DNA from: JAWVFN01 sp963696625
GTDB taxonomy: Bacteria; Actinomycetota; Thermoleophilia; Solirubrobacterales; 70-9
Length of the DNA: 64,000 nucleotides
Reading direction: 5' to 3'
NCBI GenBank assembly: GCA_963696625.1
Contig: CAVOKZ010000033.1
Location: 103,006 to 167,005, forward strand
A model generated the notes under the pieces. The model was not told where the DNA came from and made no database searches. It saw nothing but the letters and a program-made list of their open reading frames with translations. Positions within the stretch are counted from its first letter, which is position 1; every line of letters starts with the position of its first letter. Position numbers and translations under genes: made by a program. Positions 49,771 through 58,267 of this stretch are shown in pieces.

Positions 49771-51003
49771 ATGGAGAGCACCGCGACCGGCACCTCGACC
49801 AACGGCGACACCAAGGTGATCAAGCCCGATCACGCGGGCAAGCGCAAGCACCTGCTGTTCACCGAGGAGCACGACGACCTGCGCGAGTCGATGCAGGCCT
49901 GGGTGCAGAAAGAGGTCTTCCCCGGGCGCTTCTCCTACGAGGAGAACTACTGGCCGAGCGAGCTGATGAAGCGCGCCGGCGAGCTCGGCTACCTCGGCCT
50001 CTGCTTCCCCGAGGAGTACGGCGGACAGGGCGGCGACTACTACTACTCGCTGGTCCGCGCCGAGTGCATGAGCTACTCCGGCTCCGGCGGCCTCAACATG
50101 GGTTTCGCCGTGCAGACCGACATGGTCCTCCCCCCGGTTCACCTGCTCGGCACCGAGGAGCAGAAGCAGAAGTACCTCGTGCCCGGGATCAAGGGCGAGA
50201 AGATCGGCTCGCTGGGGATCACCGAGCCGGGCGCCGGCTCCGACGTCGCCGGGATTCGCACGACCGCGATCCGGGACGGCGACGAGTACGTCGTCAACGG
50301 CGCCAAGACCTTCATCACCAACGCGCCGCGCGCCGACTTCATCGTCCTCGTGGTCAAGACCGACCCCTCCAAGCGCCACGACGGGATCAGCCTGCTGCTC
50401 GTCGACCTCAAGGACTCCGACGGCAACCCGACGCCGGGCTTCACCGTCTCGGCCGAGCTCGAGAAGATGGGCATGCACGCCTCCGACACCGGCGAGCTCG
50501 CCTTCGAGGACGTCCGCGTCCCGGTCGAGAACCTCCTCGGCGAGGAGGGCAAGGGCTTCTACCACATCAGCTGGGAGCTCCAGGGCGAGCGCATGGTCGC
50601 CGCCGCCGGCTGCGTCGCCGGCGCCGAGCGCCTGTTCGAGAAGACGCTCGAGTACGCCAAGGAGCGCGAGGCATTCGGCCGCCCGATCGGCAAGTTCCAG
50701 GCGATCCGCCACAAGTTCGCCGACATGGCGACCAAGATCGAGGCCGGCAAGCAGTTCAACTACGCGACGGCCTGGCGCTTCGCCAACGGCGAGTACCCGG
50801 TGCGCGAGATCTCCGAGGTGAAGCTCTACACCTCGCAGATGGCGTGCGAGGTTGCCGACGAGTGCGTCCAGATCCACGGCGGCTTCGGCTACATGAAGGA
50901 GTACGAGGTCGAGCGCGCCTACCGCGACATGCGCCTCAACCGCATCGGCGCCGGCACCGACGAGATCATGCTCGACGTGATCGGCCGCTCGTACGGCCTC
51001 TAG
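49771..51003 (+). CDS. Acyl-CoA dehydrogenase
   Basis: A 410-residue FAD enzyme introducing an alpha-beta double bond. N-terminal helical domain (LLFTEEHDDLRESMQAWVQKEVFP), FAD/substrate segment GITEPGAGSDVAGIRTTA, NGAKTFITNAPRADF, the C-terminal helical domain (GRPIGKFQAIRHKFADM, CVQIHGGFGYMKEYEVERAYRDMRL) with GTDEI near the end. A strong ribosome site (AGGAGG) precedes ATG 49771. An N-terminal ~25-residue extension is polar. The TAG stop overlaps the mscL stop on the other strand within one CTAG. Confidence 0.93.
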   Translation: MESTATGTSTNGDTKVIKPDHAGKRKHLLFTEEHDDLRESMQAWVQKEVFPGRFSYEENYWPSELMKRAGELGYLGLCFPEEYGGQGGDYYYSLVRAECMSYSGSGGLNMGFAVQTDMVLPPVHLLGTEEQKQKYLVPGIKGEKIGSLGITEPGAGSDVAGIRTTAIRDGDEYVVNGAKTFITNAPRADFIVLVVKTDPSKRHDGISLLLVDLKDSDGNPTPGFTVSAELEKMGMHASDTGELAFEDVRVPVENLLGEEGKGFYHISWELQGERMVAAAGCVAGAERLFEKTLEYAKEREAFGRPIGKFQAIRHKFADMATKIEAGKQFNYATAWRFANGEYPVREISEVKLYTSQMACEVADECVQIHGGFGYMKEYEVERAYRDMRLNRIGAGTDEIMLDVIGRSYGL

Positions 51004-51413
51004 GCGGAAGCGGGGAGCTCGGTCGTGCAGGCCTTGCAGCGGGTCGCTTTGTAGGGGATCTCGGAGAGGCAGAACGGGCAGTCCTTGACCGTCGGCTCCT
51101 TGCCGGCCTCGCCGCGCTCCTTGAGCTTGTTCAGCGGAAGCACGACGAAGAAGTAGATCGCGGTGGCGACAGTCAGGAACGAGATCAGCGCGTTGAGGAA
51201 ATTTCCGTAGTTGAACTGCGAGCCGTTGATCGTGAAGCTGAGCGCCGAGAAGTCGGGCTCGCCGAAAATCGCGGCGATCAGCGGCGTCAGCAGATCGCTG
51301 ACCATGGACTGGACGACGACGTTGAACGCGGCCCCGATCACGACCGCAACCGCGAGGTCGATCACGTTGCCGCGGGCGATGAATTCCTTGAAGCCGTCGA
51401 GGATGTTCCTCAC
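51000..51413 (-). CDS. mscL: Large-conductance mechanosensitive channel
   Basis: A 137-residue channel protecting cells against osmotic downshock. N-terminal helix and first membrane helix (FKEFIARGNVIDLAVAVVIGAAFNVVV), periplasmic loop, second helix (FLTVATAIYFFVVLPLNKL), then a cytoplasmic end bearing CPFC...CKAC, a small zinc-ribbon-like motif absent from E. coli MscL but seen in some actinobacteria. GTG 51413 is the start. Convergent with the acyl-CoA dehydrogenase, sharing CTAG for both stops. Confidence 0.95.
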   Translation of the reverse strand: MRNILDGFKEFIARGNVIDLAVAVVIGAAFNVVVQSMVSDLLTPLIAAIFGEPDFSALSFTINGSQFNYGNFLNALISFLTVATAIYFFVVLPLNKLKERGEAGKEPTVKDCPFCLSEIPYKATRCKACTTELPASA

Positions 51414-51459
51414 GAGCGGCTACCTACCCGGGCCGCGAACCGCATAACCTCCACTTGGG

Positions 51460-52642
51460 ATGGCCCAGGTGATCAAGGACACAGGCGAGCGGGCGCTGCT
51501 GCCGCCGTTTGAGCGCGAGCACGAGGAGCTGCGCGAGACGATCGACCGCTGGGTCAGCACCGAGATCGTGCCCAACGTCGACGAGTGGGAGGAGGCGCGC
51601 GAGTTCCCCCGCGAGCTGTATGGCCGCGCCGCCGAGGCTCGGCTTCCTCGGGCTCAAGTACCCGGAGGAGCTCGGCGGCCAGGGCGGCGACTACGTCCAC
51701 GACGCGGTCTGGGCCGAGGAGCTGGCGCGGGCCGGCGCCTCGGGCGGAGTCGGCGCCGGGCTCGGCGCCCACACCGGCATCGCCACGCCCCCGATCTTCA
51801 AGTTCGGCACCCCCGAGCAGCACCAGCGCTTCCTCGTCCCCGCGATCAAGGGCGAGAAGATCTGCGCCCTGGGGATCACCGAACCCGGGGCCGGCTCCGA
51901 CGTCGCCGGCATCTCGACCTCGGCGAAGAAGGTCGACGGCGGCTATGTCGTCAACGGCGCCAAGACCTTCATCACCAACGGCGTCCGCGCCGACTTCCTC
52001 GTCTGCGCCTGCAAGACCTCCGAAGAGGGCGGCCACGGCGGCATCTCCTTCCTCGTGCTCGAGTCCGACATGCCCGGCTACGAGGTCACCGGCAAGCTCG
52101 AGAAGATGGGCTGGCACTCATCCGACACCGGCGAGCTCAGCTTCACCGACGTCGAGGTCCCTGAGGAGAACCTGCTCGGCGAGCACGACGGCGGCTTCAA
52201 GCTGATCATGGCCAACTTCCAGTGGGAGCGGCTGCTGATGGCGCTCGGCGCCACCGGCGCGATGAAGCGGCTGCTCGAGGTCGCGGTCGCCTACGCGCTC
52301 GAGCGCGAGGCCTTCGGGCGGCCGATCGGCTCCTTCCAGGCGATCCGCCACAAGATCGCGGGGATCTCGGTCAAGGCCGACATCGCCGAGGCGATGACCT
52401 ACAACGCCCTGCGCCTCTTCCACGAGGGCCACGACGCGATCCGCGAGGTGACCGAGGCCAAGCTCTTCAGCCAGCGCGCCTGCGTCGAGGTCGCCGACGA
52501 GGTGCTCCAGATCCACGGCGGCTTCGGCTACATGCGCGAGTACGGAGTCGAGCGCGCCCTCCGCGACGCCCGCCTCGGCCCGATCGGCGGCGGCACCGAC
52601 GAGATCATGAAGGAGATCCTCTCCAAGCAGATCGGGCTCTGA
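51460..52642 (+). pseudogene. Acyl-CoA dehydrogenase, single-base frameshift
   Basis: A paralogue of the gene at 49771, split by a frameshift. From ATG 51460 the first 59 codons read family sequence (LPPFEREHEELRETIDRWV, to FPRELYGRAAE); the rest, from GFLGLKYPEELGGQGGDY to the end at 52642, is one frame over and fully conserved (GITEPGAGSDVAGIST, NGAKTFITNGVRADF, CVEVADEVLQIHGGFGYMREYGVERALRDARL). One extra G near 51637 accounts for it: removing it restores AAELGFLGLKYPEE. It may be a recent inactivating mutation or a sequencing error. Were it intact it would be ~393 residues. Confidence 0.85.
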
Positions 52643-52759
52643 GGATTTGCAGGGGTTTCTGAGTCATTTTCGTCGCCGCCCAGACCAGGCGGACACAAAG
52701 CAGATCATCCGCAAGCTGCGCGTGGCCGAGAAGGCGGCGGTGGGGTCCGGTCACCTCCG

Positions 52760-53218
52760 CTACGCGGTCTTCTCGCGGGCCTTCTTGGCCCGGCGCAGCC
52801 GCGCATCGATTCGCTTCAGCCTGACCTCGAGCTCGGCCTCGAGCTCGGTGATCTCGTCGCGGCGGCGGTGCACCAGGTCGAGCTGCGCCTCGACGTGGCG
52901 GCGCGCTTCCTCGAGCAGCTCGCGGCGACGGACCGGATCCTCGACGCCCTCGTCCCACTCGCGGCGCAGCTCGCGGCGGCCGGCGGTCGCCTCGACGACC
53001 GCCTGCAGCTCCGCCAGGGAGAGGCCGAGCAGATTCTTCAGCCGCAGCACCTCCTGCAGGCGCTGCAGGTCCTCCTCGTCGTAGGTCCGGTGGCTCCCCG
53101 GCTCGCGGGCCTCGTCGTCGCTCAGGAGCCCGAGCTCCTCGTAGTAGCGGATGGTCCGCGGCGTCGTGTCGGCGGCCTTCGCGAGCCCGCCGATGCGCCA
53201 GCGCTTCACCGTGCTCAT
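52760..53218 (-). CDS. MerR-family regulator
   Basis: A 152-residue regulator: RIGGLAKAADTTPRTIRYYEELGLLSDDEAREPGSHRTYDEEDLQRLQEVLRLKNLLGLSLAELQAVVEA, then a long coiled-coil (ELLEEARRHVEAQLDLVHRRRDEITELEAELEVRLKRI) for dimerisation. No effector pocket beyond the coil is evident. ATG 53218 overlaps the MFS stop (ATGA), so it is co-transcribed with the exporter that it presumably controls. Confidence 0.9.
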   Translation of the reverse strand: MSTVKRWRIGGLAKAADTTPRTIRYYEELGLLSDDEAREPGSHRTYDEEDLQRLQEVLRLKNLLGLSLAELQAVVEATAGRRELRREWDEGVEDPVRRRELLEEARRHVEAQLDLVHRRRDEITELEAELEVRLKRIDARLRRAKKAREKTA

Positions 53219-54714
53219 GCCGGCAGCCTGGTCGCGGAGCCGGGAGCGGCCACCGCCTCCTCGGCCGAGTGGACGTGGCGGGGGCGCAGGAGGGAGACGC
53301 CGGCCCCGACCACCGAGGTGATCGCGAGGACCCAGAGCGCGATGTGCATGTTGTGGATGAAGGGCTGGATCTGGGCGTCCGAGACGCCGGTCGTGATGCC
53401 CGAGAAGATCTTCAGCAGGACGTCCTGTGGGATCGCCGCGGTGACGATGGCGAGGACGAAGGCGATCGAGATGACCGCGCCCGTGTTCTGGAGCATCGTG
53501 CGCGCGCCGGCCGCGACCCCGCGGCGGTGCTGGGGGACCGTTCCCATCATGGCGGCGGTATTGGGTGAGTTGAACATGCCTGAACCGACTCCGACGAGTG
53601 TCAGCCACAGTGCTGATTGCCAATAGGCCGAATCTCCCTGCAGCGTAGTCATCCCGGCGAGTGCGAGCGCGCTGACGACCATGCCCAGCGCGGCGAGCGT
53701 CCGCGAGCCGTGGCGGTCGGCCCGGATCCCGGCGAGGGGAGAGGCCACCAGCATGCCCAGGGCCATCGGGGCCAGCTTCACGCCGGCGAGGATCGGGTCG
53801 TCTCCGTAGACGCCCTGGAAGTAGAAGACGAAGATGAACAGGAGGGCGAAGCGGGAGAGCCCGTTGATGAACGCCGCCGCGGTGGCCGCGGCGAACAGGC
53901 GGTTCTTGAAGATGCTCAGGTCGAGCATCGGCGAGGCGGATCGCGACTCGATCCAGACGAAGAGGGGGAGCAGCAGGACGCCGGCCACGAGCGCGACGAT
54001 GACCTCGGGGTCGCTCCAGCTGGTGATCCCGCCCTTCGAGATCCCGTAGACGAGCCCGGTCAGCCCGGCGACGAAGGCGACCGTGCCCGGCAGGTCGAGG
54101 CCGCGGTTCGAGTCTCCGGTTGAGAGCTCGTGGAGGATTGCCGCGCCCCAGGCCGCGCCGATCAGCCCGAAGGGCACGTTGAACCAGAAGACCCAGTGCC
54201 AGGAGATGGAGACGAGGGCGCCGCCGAGCACCGGTCCGATCACGAGGCCGACGGCGGCGATCATCGAGTTGGTCCCCATCGCCACCCCGAGCTGCGCCTT
54301 GGGGAACGCGTCAGTGACCAGCGCGGCCGCGTTGGCGAAGATGAACGCGGCGCCGACGCCCTGGGCGACCCGCCAGATGATCAGCTCCGTCCCGCTGCTC
54401 GCAAACCCGGCGCCGAGCGACGTCAGCGCGAAGAGGAAGAAGCCGAGGACGTAGGCCTTCTTGCGGCCGAAGATGTCGGAGAGGCGCCCGGCGGTGAGTA
54501 CGAGCACCGTCGAGGAGATCATGTAGGCGAGGATCACCCAGACCAGCTGGAGGACGGTGGTGCCGAGGGCGCGCTCCAGGTCCGGGAGGGCGATGATCAG
54601 CGTGCCGGAGTTGACCGTCGCCAACAGCATCCCGAGCGATGTGCAGCTGAGAGCCCACCACTTGTAGTTCTCGTGCTCGGCGTGGACGCCGAATCTCTGG
54701 TTCCTTACGTTCAC
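53215..54714 (-). CDS. MFS drug-efflux transporter (DHA2, 14-helix)
   Basis: About 499 residues, EmrB/QacA type. Motifs: WALSCTSLGMLLATVNSGTLIIALPDLERALG, GRLSDIFGRKKAYVLGF (motif A), RVAQGVGAAFIFANAAALV, GPVLGGALVSISWHWVFWFNVPFG (motif C region). Likely a proton-driven exporter of lipophilic drugs. GTG 54714 lies within a palindrome (54704-54719); a TTG at 54732 is the only other early start, so regulation and initiation overlap. The gene is followed by a MerR regulator in the same operon. Confidence 0.9.
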   Translation of the reverse strand: MNVRNQRFGVHAEHENYKWWALSCTSLGMLLATVNSGTLIIALPDLERALGTTVLQLVWVILAYMISSTVLVLTAGRLSDIFGRKKAYVLGFFLFALTSLGAGFASSGTELIIWRVAQGVGAAFIFANAAALVTDAFPKAQLGVAMGTNSMIAAVGLVIGPVLGGALVSISWHWVFWFNVPFGLIGAAWGAAILHELSTGDSNRGLDLPGTVAFVAGLTGLVYGISKGGITSWSDPEVIVALVAGVLLLPLFVWIESRSASPMLDLSIFKNRLFAAATAAAFINGLSRFALLFIFVFYFQGVYGDDPILAGVKLAPMALGMLVASPLAGIRADRHGSRTLAALGMVVSALALAGMTTLQGDSAYWQSALWLTLVGVGSGMFNSPNTAAMMGTVPQHRRGVAAGARTMLQNTGAVISIAFVLAIVTAAIPQDVLLKIFSGITTGVSDAQIQPFIHNMHIALWVLAITSVVGAGVSLLRPRHVHSAEEAVAAPGSATRLPA

Positions 54715-54719
54715 GTAAG
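54704..54719. promoter_or_regulatory. Palindrome at MFS gene start (possible MerR site)
   Basis: CTTACGTTCACGTAAG has perfect 6-bp arms (CTTACG/CGTAAG) and contains the GTG start codon. MerR proteins bind similar palindromes in the promoter spacer, usually upstream of the start; here a near-leaderless transcript or a different start would be implied. Confidence 0.5.
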
Positions 54720-54804
54720 AAAACCCTAGCAAAGGCCAAAGAGCCTGTGCATCCGGCCGCGCCGAGTGCCGACCGAAGAATCCGCATGACGTAGGTTGGC
54801 GAGC

Positions 54805-56466
54805 GTGAAGCGCCTCGCCATCGCGGTAGTCGCCGGGCTCGCGCTCGCCGACGCGTCGATCGTCACCCTCGGCCTGCCGTCGATCCTGGTCGAGCTCGAC
54901 TCGACGATCGACGGGGTGGCCCTGGTTCTGGGGGTCTACGTCGCGGTGCTGGCGCTGACGCTGCCGTTCGTGCCGCGCCTCGCCTCCAAGGTCGGCCCGG
55001 CGCGCCTGGCGATGATGGGCTCGGTGGTCTTCGGGGTCGCCTCGGCCGGGTGCGGGGCGGTCAGCTCGCTCGAGCCACTGCTGGTGCTACGGGCCGTGCA
55101 GGCTCTCGGCGGCGCGGCGATCCTCGTCGCGGCTTTCGAGCTGCTCGACGCCGGCGAACCGGGGCACGGACGGCGGATGTGGGTCGCCGCCTCCGTGTTC
55201 GGGACCGCCGTCGGGCCGGCGCTGGGCGGCGCCCTGACCCAGGCGTTCGACTGGCGTGCGATCTTTCTCGTCCAGGTCCCGTTCGCGATCCTGGCGGCGG
55301 TCGCGGTCTGGCCGGCGATGCGGGCGGAGGCGCGCAGCAGCGAGCCGCCGCGGGAGGCGGAGCCCTCGGGCCCCTTGCGCGCCAGCCCGGCGTTCGCCCT
55401 CGCCCTGCTCTCCGCCGCACTCACCGCGGTGATCTTCCTCGTCGTCCTCCTCCTCGTCGCCGGCTGGAGCGTCGAGCCGCTGAAGGCGGCGCTCGCGGTG
55501 ACCGTGTTGCCCGTCGCCGCCTTCGCCGCCTCGCGGATCGGCGGCGACCCCGAGACCCGGGCGCTGACGGGCTGCCTGCTGGTCGCGGGAGGAGTCGGCT
55601 GCCTCGCCCTGCTCCCCGGCGACTCGGCCTGGCTCACGGTCGGGCCTCAGGTCCTCGCCGGCGCCGGCATGGGGCTGGCGCTCCCGGCGCTCGCCGCCGA
55701 GCTTCTGCCCGAGCGCACCCGCGCCGACGCGGCTCGGGTTCTCTCGGTTCGCCACATCGGCATCGCCCTCGCACTCGCGATCCTCGCCCCGATCGCCTCC
55801 TCGACCTTCGACTCCGAGGTCAGCTCGGCCCGCGAGCAGGGAACCGCCGCATTGCTCGACGCCGATCTGCCGCCCCAGACCAAGATCGGGATCGCGCCGA
55901 GGCTGTTCGGCGGCATCGACACCGAGGACCCGCGGGGAGAGCTCGAGCGCTCCTTCGACGAGGTGCGCGCCGACGCCGACTCCGAGGAGGCGAGCCAGCT
56001 CGACCGTCTCGCAAGCACCTTCGACGACGTCGTCACCGGCGCCGTGCGCTCCTCGTTCCGGATCCCGTTCATCGTCACCGCGGCGATGGCGCTGCTGGCG
56101 GCGATCGTCCTCGCGAGCGGCGGCGGCGGGGCGCTGGTCGCGATGCGCTGGGTCGGGGCGGCGTCCGTGGCCGCGGTGCTCGCGATCGGCGTCTACGCCG
56201 TCGCCTACGACCGCGACAAGCAGACCAATATCGCGATCCAGGACCCCTGCACAGACCGCGACCTGCCCGACAGCGGCGGCATTGGCGGCGCCCTTCAAGG
56301 GCTCAGCCTCGGGGCTCTCGACCGCGCCGCATGCGACATCGGCTCGAGCCGTGAAGAGCTGCTTCTCGCGATCTTCGACAGCGAGCTGGCCGACGAGTTC
56401 GAATCGAAGTACGGCACCGACCCGCGCAACCCATTCGAGATCGGCGGCGCGCTGCTCGGGCTTTAG
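54805..56466 (+). CDS. MFS transporter with C-terminal extracytoplasmic domain
   Basis: About 553 residues. MFS-type helices start at once (LAIAVVAGLALADASIVTLGLPSILVELDSTIDGVALVLGVYVAVLALTLPFVPRL), with LRAVQALGGAAILVAAF and GTAVGPALGGALTQAFDWRAIFLVQVPF. A large loop (~residues 350-430, acidic: DTEDPRGELERSFDEVRADADSEEAS) and, after the last helix, ~100 residues with two Cys (DPCTDRDLP, RAACDIG) follow, unusual for this family; they may form a small secreted-side domain. Start is GTG 54805. It is divergent from the other MFS gene by 90 bp. Confidence 0.82.
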   Translation: MKRLAIAVVAGLALADASIVTLGLPSILVELDSTIDGVALVLGVYVAVLALTLPFVPRLASKVGPARLAMMGSVVFGVASAGCGAVSSLEPLLVLRAVQALGGAAILVAAFELLDAGEPGHGRRMWVAASVFGTAVGPALGGALTQAFDWRAIFLVQVPFAILAAVAVWPAMRAEARSSEPPREAEPSGPLRASPAFALALLSAALTAVIFLVVLLLVAGWSVEPLKAALAVTVLPVAAFAASRIGGDPETRALTGCLLVAGGVGCLALLPGDSAWLTVGPQVLAGAGMGLALPALAAELLPERTRADAARVLSVRHIGIALALAILAPIASSTFDSEVSSAREQGTAALLDADLPPQTKIGIAPRLFGGIDTEDPRGELERSFDEVRADADSEEASQLDRLASTFDDVVTGAVRSSFRIPFIVTAAMALLAAIVLASGGGGALVAMRWVGAASVAAVLAIGVYAVAYDRDKQTNIAIQDPCTDRDLPDSGGIGGALQGLSLGALDRAACDIGSSREELLLAIFDSELADEFESKYGTDPRNPFEIGGALLGL

Positions 56467-56556
56467 CCGCGGGTTAGGCCGAATCCATGAGCGAGCCTGA
56501 TTCCCACCAATCCGTAAGAATTCCGGGGCCAACACGCGACTCAGGAGGAGACCCAA

Positions 56557-57393
56557 TTGGGAATGCTTGACGGAAAGAGCGCCATCATCACCGGCTCGGC
56601 ACGCGGCATCGGCCGGGCGACGGCCGAGCTGTTTGCGAGCGAGGGCGCCCAGGTCCTGATCAACGACCTCGACGCCGACGTCGCCGAAGCGGCGGCGAAG
56701 GAGATCGACGGCGAGACCGCCGTCTTCGCCGGCGACCTGACCAAGGAGGGCGTTCCCGACGATCTCGTCAAGAAGGCCCTCGACGATTTCGGCAAGGTCG
56801 ACATCCTCGTCAACAACGCCGGCTACACCTGGGACGGCGTCGTCCACAAGATGACCGACGAGCAGTTCCAGGCGATGCTCGACATCCACACTGTCGTGCC
56901 GTTCCGCATGGTGCGCGCGATCGCCCCCCATTTCCGCGACGCCGCAAAGAGCGAGAAGGAGAAGGGCGAGGAGGTCTTCCGCAAGATCGTCAACGTCTCC
57001 TCGATCTCGGGGACGATGGGCAACGCCGGCCAGGCCAACTACTCGTCGGGCAAGGCCGGCGTCACCGGCCTGACCAAGACCCTGGCCAAGGAGTGGGGCC
57101 AGTTCAAGATCAACGTCAACGCCGTCGCCTTCGGCTTCGTCGAGACCCGCCTGACCCAGGCCAAGGAGAAGGGCGAGACGATGAAGGCGGCGGGTGACTC
57201 CGAGGCGGACGTCGATCTCGGCATCCCCGAGCAGATGCGGGCAATGGCCTCGATGGTCATCCCGCTCGGACGTCCCGCCCAGCCCGAGGAGGCCGCCGGC
57301 CCGGTGCTCTTCCTCTGCTCACCGCTGGGCAACTACGTCCACGGTCAGATCCTTAACGTGACCGGAGGCCAGTTCGTCGGGATGACGTCCTAG
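56557..57393 (+). CDS. SDR oxidoreductase (FabG-like)
   Basis: A 278-residue classical SDR. TGSARGIGRATAELF binds NAD(P), NNAGYTWDG follows, and the Ser-Tyr-Lys triad is in NVSSISGTMGNAGQANYSSGKAGVTGLTKTLAKEW. FabG-like 3-ketoacyl reductases are the nearest type; near MaoC-free acyl-CoA genes it may reduce 3-oxoacyl-CoA. TTG 56557 lies eight bases after AGGAGG and is favoured over ATG 56563. Its leader resembles that of the acyl-CoA dehydrogenase at 49771 (TCAGGAGGAGACC). Stop overlaps the next gene's stop at CTAG. Confidence 0.9.
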   Translation: MGMLDGKSAIITGSARGIGRATAELFASEGAQVLINDLDADVAEAAAKEIDGETAVFAGDLTKEGVPDDLVKKALDDFGKVDILVNNAGYTWDGVVHKMTDEQFQAMLDIHTVVPFRMVRAIAPHFRDAAKSEKEKGEEVFRKIVNVSSISGTMGNAGQANYSSGKAGVTGLTKTLAKEWGQFKINVNAVAFGFVETRLTQAKEKGETMKAAGDSEADVDLGIPEQMRAMASMVIPLGRPAQPEEAAGPVLFLCSPLGNYVHGQILNVTGGQFVGMTS

Positions 57394-58241
57394 GGCTTTC
57401 GTTCTTCAGCCACTGGCGCCCCCGAATCGTCGACCAGGTTCGGGGGCGGCCAGGGGCCGAACCAGTTGTCGCGGGCGCCGTCGATGGTGAGCACGGCGCC
57501 GGAGAAGAAGTCGCCGGCGGGCGAGGCAAGGTAGGCGATCAGCCAGGCCATCTCCTCGGGCTCGCCGACGCGGCCCGCGGGGATCGAGCGCTCGACGTTC
57601 TCGGTCACGACCTTCGGGTACTTGGTGCGGAAGGTCTCGGTGCCGAACTGGCCGGGCGCGACGGCGCAGAGCTTGATGTTGAAGCGCGCCCACTCGATCG
57701 AGAGCGTCTTCATCATGTTCTCGACCGCGGCGCGGGCGGCGCCGGAGTGGACCATGCCGGGCATCCCGTTGTGGGGCGAGAGCGTCACCGAGACGACCTT
57801 GCCGCCCTCCTGGGGGATGAAGGCCTTGGTCGCCGCCGCGTGGGTCATCAGCCAGGTGCCCTCGACGTTGAGCTCGATCACGGTGCGGAAGCCCTTTGGC
57901 GTGATCGCCTCGGCCGGGCTCATGAACTGGCCGCCGGCGTTGTTGACCAGAAGGTCGAGCTTGCCGTGGCGCTCGAGCACCCCGTCGAAGAGCTTGTCGA
58001 CCGGGTCCTCGTGGCGGATGTCGAGAGCTTCGAACTCGGCCTTGCCGCCGGCGGCCTCGATCGCCGACACGGTCTCGGCCAGCGGCTCCTCTCGGCGGCC
58101 GCAGCCGACCACCGTTGCGCCCAGCGCCGCGAGCTCGATCGCTGTCGCCCGGCCCAGCCCGCTGCCGGCGCCCGAGACCACGCAGACCTGCCCGTCTAAC
58201 AGGCCCGGGGCGAAGATCTGGGAGGGGGAAGCATCTGCCAT
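57390..58241 (-). CDS. SDR oxidoreductase, enoyl-CoA-reductase-like, without YxxxK
   Basis: A 283-residue SDR: VVSGAGSGLGRATAIELAALG, VNNAGGQFMSPAEAI, VVSVTLSPHNGMPGMVHSGAARAAVENMMKTLSIEWARFNI. At the usual Tyr-x3-Lys position the sequence is HSGAARA, as in peroxisomal trans-2-enoyl-CoA reductase-like proteins, so it probably reduces a double bond rather than a carbonyl. ATG 58241 begins the fold. The end contains a Trp/Pro-rich segment (DNWFGPWPPPNLV). Convergent with the FabG-like gene; divergent from the metallo-hydrolase gene. Confidence 0.85.
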   Translation of the reverse strand: MADASPSQIFAPGLLDGQVCVVSGAGSGLGRATAIELAALGATVVGCGRREEPLAETVSAIEAAGGKAEFEALDIRHEDPVDKLFDGVLERHGKLDLLVNNAGGQFMSPAEAITPKGFRTVIELNVEGTWLMTHAAATKAFIPQEGGKVVSVTLSPHNGMPGMVHSGAARAAVENMMKTLSIEWARFNIKLCAVAPGQFGTETFRTKYPKVVTENVERSIPAGRVGEPEEMAWLIAYLASPAGDFFSGAVLTIDGARDNWFGPWPPPNLVDDSGAPVAEERKP

Positions 58242-58267
58242 CCGCTTCGGCGGAGAATATGGGGGCC

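Noticed and set aside
55087..56931. 614-residue open frame on the minus strand
   Set aside because: Antisense to the second MFS gene and the FabG-like gene; repetitive Arg/Gly/Glu composition without domains.
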